37,394 nucleotides of DNA from an uncultured Bacilli bacterium. Its GTDB lineage: Bacteria; Bacillota_I; Bacilli_A; RF39; UBA660. The stretch is from assembly GCA_947623705.1 (NCBI GenBank), contig CANQHT010000001.1:1-37394 (forward strand), given 5' to 3'. Below are positions 1 through 6,057 of this stretch, piece by piece. The translations under genes and the position numbers were made by a program. Numbering within the stretch: position 1 is the first letter of the stretch; every line of letters begins with the position of its first letter. The notes under the pieces are model-generated. The model ran no database searches. It was not told where the DNA came from and saw only the letters and a list, made by a program, of their open reading frames with translations.

Positions 1-294
1 TATGGTTTAAAAGATCTTGAAACAGTTAAAAGTGATATTAAAGATTATTTAAAAGAAATTGTGTTAATTAATCAAGCCTTAAGTAAAAATCCAAGTTTAG
101 AAGATAAAGAAGAATTATTAATGGATTATAAAGATGTTTTAGAAGACCTTAACTATTATTTAGGTAGTTTAACCAGTATTTGTTTTACGAAAACTTTAGG
201 ATATACCCCCAATTTAAAAGAAGCAGTTCTACATATTAGTCAAAATAAATATAATATTTATGATATTCCTTACGGAAATAAGCCTAAAAGGTAG
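1..294 (+). CDS. Hypothetical protein, C-terminal fragment
   Basis: The reading frame is open at the left edge, so only the last 97 residues are visible, ending in a TAG stop. The fragment is rich in Leu, Lys, Asp and Glu and looks largely helical, with a short Tyr/Pro-containing tail. No catalytic motif, membrane segment or signal is visible and I do not recognise the family. It lies directly upstream of the promoter and leader of the rplU operon, in the same orientation. An internal GTG at 61 could be proposed as a start, but the frame continues upstream with similar composition and no Shine-Dalgarno sequence precedes it, so a gene entering from outside the window is more likely. Confidence 0.6.
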   Translation, partial: YGLKDLETVKSDIKDYLKEIVLINQALSKNPSLEDKEELLMDYKDVLEDLNYYLGSLTSICFTKTLGYTPNLKEAVLHISQNKYNIYDIPYGNKPKR

Positions 295-313
295 GAAAAA
301 TACGGGTTTTAAA

Positions 314-342
314 TTGACAAACCATATTATTTTTGATAAAAT
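314..342 (+). promoter_or_regulatory. Sigma-A-type promoter of the rplU operon
   Basis: A perfect TTGACA -35 box (314-319), a 17-bp spacer and a TAAAAT -10 box (337-342) lie just downstream of the preceding gene and just upstream of the L21 leader fold. Transcription should begin near 349. Confidence 0.7.
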
Positions 343-350
343 CATAATGT

Positions 351-424
351 TTTAAGTCATTTCGGAAAAAACCGCACTGAAAAGGTTAAAAACAAGTTAT
401 TGTACCTTAAGGGCGCGACTTAAA
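351..424 (+). ncRNA. Ribosomal protein L21 leader RNA (candidate)
   Basis: The untranslated leader of rplU folds by eye into a multibranched element. A closing stem joins TTTAAGTC (351-358) to GACTTAAA (417-424). A small CGG/CCG hairpin lies at 363-374. A second hairpin pairs AAGGT (382-386) with ACCTT (404-408), extended by ACAA/TTGT (392-395 with 400-403). Bacillota are known to carry an L21 leader at this position that is thought to mediate autogenous control. Position, size and fold agree with that family, but I could not score the sequence against a covariance model. Confidence 0.7.
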
Positions 425-449
425 GAAAAATTAAATAAGGAGGTATGAA

Positions 450-749
450 ATGAACGCAGTATTTAAAACTGGTGGTAAACAATATTATGTTGCAGAAGGC
501 GATGTAATATATGTGGAAAAACTTGCTGCTGAAGTAGGTTCTACAGTAACATTTGATGAAGTTTTATTTGTTGATGGTGTTGCGGGAAATCCTACAGTTA
601 AAGGAGCAAAAGTTGAATGTAAGGTTGAAGCCCAAGGAAAAAATAAGAAAATTGTTGTTTTCAAGTATAGACCTAAAAAGAAATTCCGTAAAAAACAAGG
701 TCATAGACAACCTTATACTAAACTAGTTGTTACTAAAATTAGTAAATAG
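450..749 (+). CDS. rplU: 50S ribosomal protein bL21
   Basis: A 99-residue basic protein, close to the usual length of about 100. It begins with the family's MNAVFKTGGKQY-type start and carries the Lys/Arg-rich segment (KYRPKKKFRKKQGHRQPYT) near the C terminus that contacts 23S rRNA. bL21 is an early assembly protein of the large subunit and works together with bL20. The start has a strong GGAGG Shine-Dalgarno sequence. The gene is first in the rplU-prp-rpmA operon, sits behind its own promoter and a leader RNA that probably gives feedback control, and ends 2 nt before prp. Confidence 0.97.
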   Translation: MNAVFKTGGKQYYVAEGDVIYVEKLAAEVGSTVTFDEVLFVDGVAGNPTVKGAKVECKVEAQGKNKKIVVFKYRPKKKFRKKQGHRQPYTKLVVTKISK

Positions 750-751
750 TT

Positions 752-1042
752 ATGATTAAAGTATTGTATAATGATAAAAGAATTAAAATAAGTGGTCATG
801 CTAATTTTGATTCTTATGGTAATGATATTGTTTGCGCTAGTGTATCTAGTATTGTGGAAACCACTATTAATGGCATATTAAATATTGATAATAAAGCTAT
901 TAAGGTTATTGATAATAAAGATTTAGTTATTGATATTTTAAGTAATGATATAGTTATTAAGAAATTAATTACTAATATGTTAGAATTATTAAAAGAACTG
1001 GAGAAACAATATCCAAAAAATATTAATGTAAAGGAGAATTAG
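752..1042 (+). CDS. prp: Ribosomal-processing cysteine protease Prp
   Basis: A 96-residue protein of the Prp (YsxB) family, found between rplU and rpmA in Bacillota. Prp removes the N-terminal extension of ribosomal protein L27, which is needed for a functional peptidyl-transferase centre. The catalytic pair is visible: His16 in a GHA motif and Cys28 in DIVCASVSS, 12 residues apart as in characterised members. The gene starts 2 nt after the rplU stop and ends 1 nt before rpmA, so the three genes should be translated from one message. Its presence agrees with the cleavable extension on the L27 encoded next door. Confidence 0.95.
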   Translation: MIKVLYNDKRIKISGHANFDSYGNDIVCASVSSIVETTINGILNIDNKAIKVIDNKDLVIDILSNDIVIKKLITNMLELLKELEKQYPKNINVKEN

Positions 1043-1043
1043 A

Positions 1044-1331
1044 ATGTTATTTATAAAGTTAGATATTCAAAGATTTGCCCATAAAAAAGGACAATCTTCT
1101 ACTGATAATGGTCGTGATTCAAGAGGTCGTAGATTAGGTGCTAAATTATCTGATGGACAAGTTTGTAGTGCTGGTGCTATAATCTATCGCCAAAGAGGAA
1201 CTAAAATTTATCCGGGTACTAATGTAGGAATGGGTAAAGATCATACATTATTTAGCAAAATTGATGGTATTGTTAAATATGAAAGATTAGGTAGAGATAA
1301 AAAGAAAGTAAGCGTTTACGAAGCAAAGTAG
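1044..1331 (+). CDS. rpmA: 50S ribosomal protein bL27 with Prp-cleavable extension
   Basis: A 95-residue bL27 carrying the canonical STDNGRDSRGRRLGAK segment and the VGMGKDHTLF motif. The N terminus has the Bacillota-type extension, here about 12 residues ending LDIQRFA before HKKG. This matches the known Prp site (typically LDLQFFA followed by a basic mature N terminus), with Arg replacing the usual first Phe. After cleavage the mature N terminus can reach the peptidyl-transferase centre. An AAGGAG Shine-Dalgarno sequence lies inside the end of prp. The 3' end of the gene forms the upstream arm of an intrinsic terminator. Confidence 0.96.
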   Translation: MLFIKLDIQRFAHKKGQSSTDNGRDSRGRRLGAKLSDGQVCSAGAIIYRQRGTKIYPGTNVGMGKDHTLFSKIDGIVKYERLGRDKKKVSVYEAK

Positions 1332-1346
1332 TAAATGCTTTTTTTT
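1311..1346 (+). terminator. Intrinsic terminator of rplU-prp-rpmA
   Basis: AGCGTTTAC (1311-1319) pairs with GTAAATGCT (1331-1339) with one G-U pair, and a run of eight T follows at 1339-1346. The left arm lies inside the rpmA coding sequence. Confidence 0.85.
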
Positions 1347-1360
1347 ATGCAAAATTTTTC

Positions 1361-1441
1361 TTGACATTAGTTGACAAAAAAATATAGAAAATACAAGGTT
1401 CTTGAAAAAAAATCTTGATTTTCGGGGGGGTAACTTATACT
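1361..1441 (+). promoter_or_regulatory. Poly-G-spacer promoter cassette, copy 1 (7 G)
   Basis: One of three related cassettes. It opens with two TTGACA words (1361-1366 and 1371-1376), then an A-rich stretch and GGTTCTTG. The core promoter follows: TTGATT (1415-1420), TTC, seven G (1424-1430), TAACT, then TATACT (1436-1441). The spacer is 15 bp, so each change of one G would move it toward or away from the 17-bp optimum. It drives the surface protein gene at 1473. Confidence 0.8.
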
Positions 1442-1472
1442 AAATGTATAAAGTAGGAAGGAAGAATTTTAA

Positions 1473-3176
1473 ATGGAAGAAAACAAAAGAAAGACCATAA
1501 TATTAACATTTATTGGGGCTTTAACATTATTATTTGTGGTAGTAGGTGGAACATTTGCTTACTTTCAAATAGTAAATACGGGAGAAGGAGAAACAACATC
1601 ATCGTTAACTGGGGAAACCGAAGACTTAACAAAATATGGAACACCAACATTAACTCAAGGAACAAGTAATCTCCATATAAATTTAAAAGCCAGTGATATG
1701 GGGTATAGTAAAAAAGGAACAGAATACTGGGCAACAAATGTTGAAGAAAAAGATTATGAGAATGGAAAACAACAACATATCATATCAACGGCAGGAATAA
1801 GTGGGGCCGAAAGTGAAGATACAGAACTAACTTGTACCAGTGAATTAACAATAAAAGCTAGCGGAAGTATATTAGAAGATACAAATCCATTAGTAGAAGA
1901 AGATGGATATGTATATTTAGGATCAAAAAATGGTGGAAGTAATAAAGTAAGTATAAATCCTACTCAAATAGATTTAAAACAAATAATAGATAAAAGTATG
2001 GGAAAAGGAGTAGGATATCAAACTGAAATAAATTATACAATTAAAGGAAATACTAGTATTGATATAACTATAGATATAGACATCATAAATAGAGATGCAA
2101 ATCAAAATTCATTAGCAGGAAAATCAATTAATTTTACCATAACCAATAAAAATATAAGTTGTAGTGTTAAAGAAAACGAAGAAAAGGCTTATGCTAACTT
2201 TGGAGGTCAAAAAGACTATTATAAATCTGAAGATTATAGATATAGTATTTCAAGTATAACATTTGTGGATAATATTCCTAGTGATGATGAATTGACTACT
2301 AAAGTAGCAAATTGGGATTTAAGTGATACAGCAAGCGGAACACCAGAAAAAAGTGTTATGGGATGGTTAGAAAATAGTTCAAATGATGATGGAAATTATG
2401 ATTTATATATAGGCTCAAAATCAACAATATATGCTAAAGATTTAAGCAATACCTTTTATGATATGCCAATGGTTAAAAGTATAAATAATTTAAAAAAATT
2501 AAATACAAGTGAAGCAACCAGTATGGCTTCTATGTTTTATGAATATTTTTCTTTAACTACATTAGATGTTAGTAGTTTTGATACTTCAAATGTAACCAAT
2601 ATGTCTAATATGTTTAGGGGAAAAGCGGGAGGTGGAGGTCAATTAACTAAAATAATAGGTTTAGATACTTTTGTAACAACAAATGTCGAAAATATGAGTT
2701 ATATGTTTGCTAATAATGTCAATTTAACTTCGTTAGATTTGAGTAGTTTTAATACTTCAAATGTAATCAATATGAGTTATATGTTTGGTTCGGAAAACGA
2801 ATCGAGAACTCTTAATAGTGTTTTAACATTTAAAGACTGGCCAAATTTTATAACAACGAAAGTAGAAAATATGAGTTATATGTTTTTTAACTATGGAGGA
2901 ACAACATTAGATTTAAGTAGTTTTGATACCTCACAAGTAACAGATATGAGTTCTATGTTTTCTGGATGTAGACAATTAGAAACTTTAGATTTGAGTAGTT
3001 TTACGTTTGATAAAATTACCGGAAATGGAAAAAATGATGCTGGTAGTCAAAATACATTCTCTAATGTTCGATCAACTTGTCAAGTCAAAGTAAAATCAAG
3101 TCAAAAAGAAATATTTGAAAGTAAATTTCCGTATGATGAACGGTCTAGGGCATTCACTCCATCATATGTCGATTAA
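1473..3176 (+). CDS. BspA-like (DUF285) membrane-anchored surface protein
   Basis: A 567-residue protein. Residues about 8-30 form a single hydrophobic segment after a short charged tail, consistent with an N-terminal anchor or uncleaved signal. Residues 40-290 are Ser/Thr/Asn-rich extracellular sequence with no recognised fold. Residues about 330-520 hold repeats of the type LDLSSFDTSNVTNMSYMF, the signature of BspA/DUF285 leucine-rich repeats common in mycoplasmas and gut Bacillota and linked to adhesion. At least five repeat units are visible, some degenerate. A purine-rich Shine-Dalgarno sequence precedes the ATG. Expression should depend on the poly-G-spacer promoter upstream. The first 36 residues are almost identical to those of the gene beginning at 37240. 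The substrate or host ligand is unknown. Confidence 0.85.
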   Translation: MEENKRKTIILTFIGALTLLFVVVGGTFAYFQIVNTGEGETTSSLTGETEDLTKYGTPTLTQGTSNLHINLKASDMGYSKKGTEYWATNVEEKDYENGKQQHIISTAGISGAESEDTELTCTSELTIKASGSILEDTNPLVEEDGYVYLGSKNGGSNKVSINPTQIDLKQIIDKSMGKGVGYQTEINYTIKGNTSIDITIDIDIINRDANQNSLAGKSINFTITNKNISCSVKENEEKAYANFGGQKDYYKSEDYRYSISSITFVDNIPSDDELTTKVANWDLSDTASGTPEKSVMGWLENSSNDDGNYDLYIGSKSTIYAKDLSNTFYDMPMVKSINNLKKLNTSEATSMASMFYEYFSLTTLDVSSFDTSNVTNMSNMFRGKAGGGGQLTKIIGLDTFVTTNVENMSYMFANNVNLTSLDLSSFNTSNVINMSYMFGSENESRTLNSVLTFKDWPNFITTKVENMSYMFFNYGGTTLDLSSFDTSQVTDMSSMFSGCRQLETLDLSSFTFDKITGNGKNDAGSQNTFSNVRSTCQVKVKSSQKEIFESKFPYDERSRAFTPSYVD

Positions 3177-3345
3177 TTGAAACTAGCTTACATACAATTA
3201 AAAACATTAAAACAAGCATAAAAAAACATTTAATATCTTATTTATTTTGAATATAAAATGTTAAGGAAGTCTTTTTTCAAAAACTGTCCGAAGGTAAGAC
3301 AATAAAAGGTGTAAGTTCTTAAAAATAATAACAACATAAAAATAA

Positions 3346-3380
3346 AAATCATTTAGTATATTTTACTAGGTGATTTTTTT
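3346..3380 (+). terminator. Hairpin with T-tract that also holds the Shine-Dalgarno sequence of the next gene
   Basis: AAATCATTTAGTA (3346-3358) pairs with TACTAGGTGATTT (3364-3376), with wobble pairs, around a 5-nt loop. A run of seven T (3374-3380) ends at the ATG at 3381. It has the form of an intrinsic terminator, but its 3' arm contains the AGGTGA ribosome-binding site of the GDPD gene. It may terminate the upstream gene, sequester translation, or do both. Confidence 0.6.
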
Positions 3381-3962
3381 ATGGATAAGTTAATAAAACA
3401 TCGCGGAATTTCAAATGATAAAATAAAAGAAAATACTTATGATGCGATAAGTAAAGCCTTAAATGATAATAAATATGTGGGAGTAGAATTTGATGTAAGG
3501 GAAACAATAGATCATGAGTTTATTATTTATCACGATCCTTTATATAATGGGAAATTAATTAGTCAAATGACTTTTAATGAATTACCAAGATTTATGCCCA
3601 AGTTAAAAACTATTTTAAAAATAAATAGTAATAAAATATTTTTAATTGAATTAAAGAATATAAGTAGTTATAAAAAATTTTATAATTTATTAGAGAAATA
3701 TCCTACTAAAAAGTTATATGTTATGAGTTTTTCTAACAGATTAATAAATAATGTTAATTTAGAAAATAGACATTATAAAATAGGGATATTAAATTATGTT
3801 TTAAATACTAGTTTAGATATTAAAAGACTAGATTTTGTCGCCATATTAAATAGTTTATTAAATAAAAGTATTATTAATAATTTAAAAGATTTAGAAATAT
3901 TTTCTTATGGTTTATTCGAAAAAAAAGATTATGATGAAGTATATTATATTGTAGATAATTAA
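3381..3962 (+). CDS. Glycerophosphodiester phosphodiesterase family protein
   Basis: A 193-residue protein with the GDPD fold signatures in order: HRG near the N terminus (residues 7-9), ENT followed by an alanine helix, E-x-DV in the second strand (VEFDVRET), YHD for the metal-binding His-Asp, and IELK for the later acidic strand. Family members hydrolyse glycerophosphodiesters from phospholipid or teichoic-acid turnover to glycerol-3-phosphate and an alcohol. At 193 residues it is shorter than the typical 240, and no signal peptide is visible, so it should be cytoplasmic. The AGGTGA ribosome-binding site lies in a hairpin arm (3346-3380). The stop codon directly abuts the stop of the converging Fic gene at 3963. 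Confidence 0.88.
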   Translation: MDKLIKHRGISNDKIKENTYDAISKALNDNKYVGVEFDVRETIDHEFIIYHDPLYNGKLISQMTFNELPRFMPKLKTILKINSNKIFLIELKNISSYKKFYNLLEKYPTKKLYVMSFSNRLINNVNLENRHYKIGILNYVLNTSLDIKRLDFVAILNSLLNKSIINNLKDLEIFSYGLFEKKDYDEVYYIVDN

Positions 3963-5087
3963 TTATCTATATCTTGTTAATCTTTTTATTTTACTTCTAT
4001 CATAATCCATAACATGCGGATTAAAAATTATTTCTTGATTGCTTTGACCATTAAATATTTCCCGGTTAGTATTTCTTGTAGGAATAATTATACCTTTACT
4101 AATTAATGGTTCAATCATGGTATCATATATTTCTTTGTAGTGTTTCTTATCATTATAACGATTATAAAATGAGGCAAAGTCCGCCGTAGTTATTAAACCA
4201 TTCATCGAAAGTAAATATAATAATGATTGATAATCTAAACTACTTAATTTACTATTGGTACTACTAGTTATAACTTCCATTATATATTCTTTTTCTAATT
4301 CGGCTTGCACTGTTTGTAATATAAATTCAATAAAATAAGAAATATCTTTGTATTTTTTCACATCCATTATAGTTCGGTCATATTTAGAACCTTGAAAAGC
4401 AATACCTCGATTAAAGATAATATATGAATAAGCTTTTTTATTTAGTAGATACCACATGGAAAGAGTTCTTGAAGTCCGGCCATTAACATCAAAATAAGGA
4501 TGAATATAAACAAAGTAGAAGTGGAGTATTTGACTTTTAATATATTCATCAGTTAAAGTCTCACTATAATCCGCATTATTTAAAAATTCAAAATATTTTT
4601 CCATAAATTCATCTATTCTTTGTTCATTTATTCCTTCATCAGGATTACTTAAATTACCATTAAAAAGAATATATACTTTAGCATTCCGATAATATTCACC
4701 CATTCTTTTTAAATCTTCTTCTTTTAATAATCCTTTCGATAAAATACTATATAATTTTTTTAATGAATCTTTATTAATGTTTCTATTATTTAAAATATAA
4801 TGATAACCATGATATAAATTTAAAATTCTTTTAACTTGTTCACTATCACTTTGACCATATTTTTTCGCAATTATACTTTCCACAATTCTAACATCATCAA
4901 AATAACCTTCTACTTGATTATTAGCTTTTAATTCATGCGAAAACATTACATTTTTAGCCACAGTTTTAGTGTTTAAATGTTTATTTTGATGAATAAATTC
5001 TTCTAATTCATCTTTGGTTTTACTAAATCTATCTTCTCTGATTTTTAAATGCATCCCATTTTCAAATGTCAATGGTAATGTTGCCAT
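3963..5087 (-). CDS. Fic domain protein with N-terminal inhibitory helix
   Basis: A 374-residue Fic/DOC-family protein; such enzymes usually transfer AMP from ATP to a hydroxyl on a target protein. The catalytic loop is HPYFDVNGRTSR, matching HxFx(D/E)xN(G/K)RxxR with the catalytic His present and Val where Gly or Ala is usual. Near the N terminus NNQVEGY matches the position of the inhibitory (S/T)xxxE(G/N) motif, with Asn instead of Ser/Thr. The C-terminal third looks like the winged-helix region common in larger Fic proteins. I place the start at 5087 (MATLPLTF), because AAGGGGGG precedes it; the open frame runs 20 codons further without such a site. It has its own promoter and lies downstream of a nuclease gene on the same strand. 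Confidence 0.87.
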   Translation of the reverse strand: MATLPLTFENGMHLKIREDRFSKTKDELEEFIHQNKHLNTKTVAKNVMFSHELKANNQVEGYFDDVRIVESIIAKKYGQSDSEQVKRILNLYHGYHYILNNRNINKDSLKKLYSILSKGLLKEEDLKRMGEYYRNAKVYILFNGNLSNPDEGINEQRIDEFMEKYFEFLNNADYSETLTDEYIKSQILHFYFVYIHPYFDVNGRTSRTLSMWYLLNKKAYSYIIFNRGIAFQGSKYDRTIMDVKKYKDISYFIEFILQTVQAELEKEYIMEVITSSTNSKLSSLDYQSLLYLLSMNGLITTADFASFYNRYNDKKHYKEIYDTMIEPLISKGIIIPTRNTNREIFNGQSNQEIIFNPHVMDYDRSKIKRLTRYR

Positions 5088-5118
5088 AATTGTAAACCCC
5101 CCTTTTGATTTGCTTGTT

Positions 5119-5147
5119 ATTATACCAAAATATCGGTAAAATAGCAA
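5119..5147 (-). promoter_or_regulatory. Promoter of the Fic gene
   Basis: Reading the minus strand, TTGCTA (5147-5142), a 17-bp spacer and a perfect TATAAT (5124-5119) precede the G-rich ribosome-binding site of the Fic gene. The -35 box begins only about 15 nt after the stop of the upstream nuclease gene. Confidence 0.75.
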
Positions 5148-5156
5148 ATTTTCATC

Positions 5157-5183
5157 TCGAATTATGTTACTATTTGTATTTCT
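5157..5183 (-). repeat. 27-bp direct repeat, copy A (nuclease 3' end)
   Basis: This segment holds the last seven codons of the nuclease gene, its stop, and a few bases beyond. It matches 5782-5808 at 26 of 27 positions. Confidence 0.85.
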
Positions 5184-5542
5184 TTCGCTTTTTTTCTTCT
5201 ATTAACTACTTTATTTTTATTTGCTGGAAACCAACTTCGGATTTTTAAAATTTTACCTGGACTTATTCTAACCGCTACACAAATATTAGTATTTATGTTT
5301 TTATAATATTCTATTGAATTATTTTTAATATTCAAAAAAACATAATCAGGATGTTTTATTATATTACTTAAATTATTATAAGCATTCATAACTTTACTTT
5401 TAGTACCAAAGTCTTTTAAATGATGTTCTATAACATGATCTATTCTATCATTATAAACTACTATGGGCTTATTCTTATGTTCATTAATCTTTAAATTCCT
5501 AGCAATTTTTGAATCTAAAATTCCTATATATTTGTATTTCAT
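5162..5542 (-). CDS. Putative BECR-fold (barnase/EndoU/RelE-like) RNase, possible toxin
   Basis: A basic 126-residue protein with no membrane segment. The arrangement RIDHVIEHHLKDFG, then PDYVF, then SIEYYKNINTNICVAVRI and a final strand with IRSWFP is the pattern I associate with phage-type barnase-EndoU-ColicinE5/D-RelE-like (PBECR) nucleases, in which the early His and a late Ser/Arg strand contribute to the active site. This assignment is by resemblance only. A GGAGGG Shine-Dalgarno sequence lies 6 nt before the ATG and immediately follows the T-tract of an intrinsic terminator that ends a structured RNA. Promoter, RNA, terminator and small RNase-like gene together mimic a type III toxin-antitoxin locus. 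The C-terminal tail is Lys/Arg-rich. Confidence 0.6.
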   Translation of the reverse strand: MKYKYIGILDSKIARNLKINEHKNKPIVVYNDRIDHVIEHHLKDFGTKSKVMNAYNNLSNIIKHPDYVFLNIKNNSIEYYKNINTNICVAVRISPGKILKIRSWFPANKNKVVNRRKKAKEIQIVT

Positions 5543-5554
5543 CTAAAACCCTCC

Positions 5555-5584
5555 AAAAAAAAGACCTACTATTGCTAGTAGGTC
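5555..5584 (-). terminator. Intrinsic terminator between structured RNA and nuclease gene
   Basis: On the minus strand GACCTACTA (5584-5576) pairs perfectly with TAGTAGGTC (5571-5563) around a 4-nt loop, followed by eight T (5562-5555). The next six bases are the GGAGGG ribosome-binding site of the nuclease gene, so readthrough should decide how much nuclease is made. Confidence 0.9.
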
Positions 5585-5728
5585 AATAGGCATTGGTTGG
5601 ACATCACTTCCAACATCTCATCGGAAACTAATTGAAAGTAACCTACACTTAAGATTTTAACAATCCGCGATAGACGATGATTTTCTATCCTCAAATACCT
5701 ATTTTATAATAATTAGGATTTCTCCCAC
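5555..5728 (-). ncRNA. Structured RNA of about 174 nt upstream of the nuclease gene (unidentified)
   Basis: The interval from the predicted start (about 5728) to the terminator is non-coding and highly paired. A long-range stem joins AATAGGTATTTG (5703-5692) to CCAATGCCTATT (5596-5585). Inside it are a GATAGA/TCTATC hairpin (5689-5669) and a GTTGGA/TCCAAC hairpin (5614-5596). I find no T-box sequence and no riboswitch consensus I know, and no tandem repeats of the kind seen in known ToxI antitoxins. It could be an RNA antitoxin, a ligand-sensing attenuator, or an independent small RNA. Confidence 0.65.
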
Positions 5729-5734
5729 AACACA

Positions 5735-5763
5735 CTTATATCACATTTTTTATAAAAAAGCAA
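5735..5763 (-). promoter_or_regulatory. Promoter of the structured RNA
   Basis: On the minus strand TTGCTT (5763-5758), a 17-bp spacer and TATAAG (5740-5735). TG lies just upstream of the -10 box in the extended -10 position. Confidence 0.7.
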
Positions 5764-5781
5764 ATTTTTTAATCAATTTTT

Positions 5782-5808
5782 TCGAATTATGTTACTATTT
5801 GCATTTCT
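5782..5808 (-). repeat. 27-bp direct repeat, copy B (remnant of a nuclease gene 3' end)
   Basis: This stretch repeats the last codons and stop of the nuclease gene (5157-5183, 26 of 27 identical), but no reading frame of that gene precedes it. In both copies a TTGCT-type -35 box follows within about 45 nt. It looks like the scar of a deleted second nuclease gene, or of a duplication of the unit. Confidence 0.75.
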
Positions 5809-5822
5809 CTACATATGTTAAA

Positions 5823-5849
5823 AAAACTAGTCAAAAATTAACTAGTTTT
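5823..5849. terminator. Palindromic hairpin, possible bidirectional terminator
   Basis: AAAACTAGT (5823-5831) and ACTAGTTTT (5841-5849) form a perfect 9-bp stem with a 9-nt loop. Short T-runs follow on both strands, better on the minus strand. Confidence 0.6.
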
Positions 5850-6003
5850 GTCTAAGCTTTGTTAGTAACAAAATTAACAACATAATCTGTATTTTTTTTT
5901 CTTTTTTTTAACATTTATAAGCTTGATATTTTGACGGAAAATTCTGCAAAATGAAACTTTTGCTTTTTTGATAAATTTAAACTCCGTCGATATTTTAGGT
6001 AAA
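5850..6003. other. Intergenic stretch with no gene seen
   Basis: Together with the RNA region this completes a 515-base gap between coding sequences (5543-6057). The stretch is extremely T-rich near 5890-5910, with a small TTTGTTA/TAACAAA inverted repeat near 5858-5873. I see no reading frame, tRNA or other recognisable element in it. Confidence 0.5.
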
Positions 6004-6032
6004 TTGAAAAAATAAGAATAGTATAGTATAAT
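6004..6032 (+). promoter_or_regulatory. Promoter of the gene at 6058
   Basis: TTGAAA (6004-6009), a 17-bp spacer and a perfect TATAAT (6027-6032). The predicted transcription start, near 6039, excludes the in-frame ATG at 6040 as the usual start codon. Confidence 0.8.
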
Positions 6033-6057
6033 TTCGAATATGAAAGGGATTAAAATT

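Noticed and set aside
5555..5728. T-box leader or known riboswitch upstream of the nuclease gene
   Set aside because: The size and terminator fit, but there is no T-box consensus and no aptamer sequence that I recognise, and the downstream gene is not an amino-acid or tRNA-charging gene.
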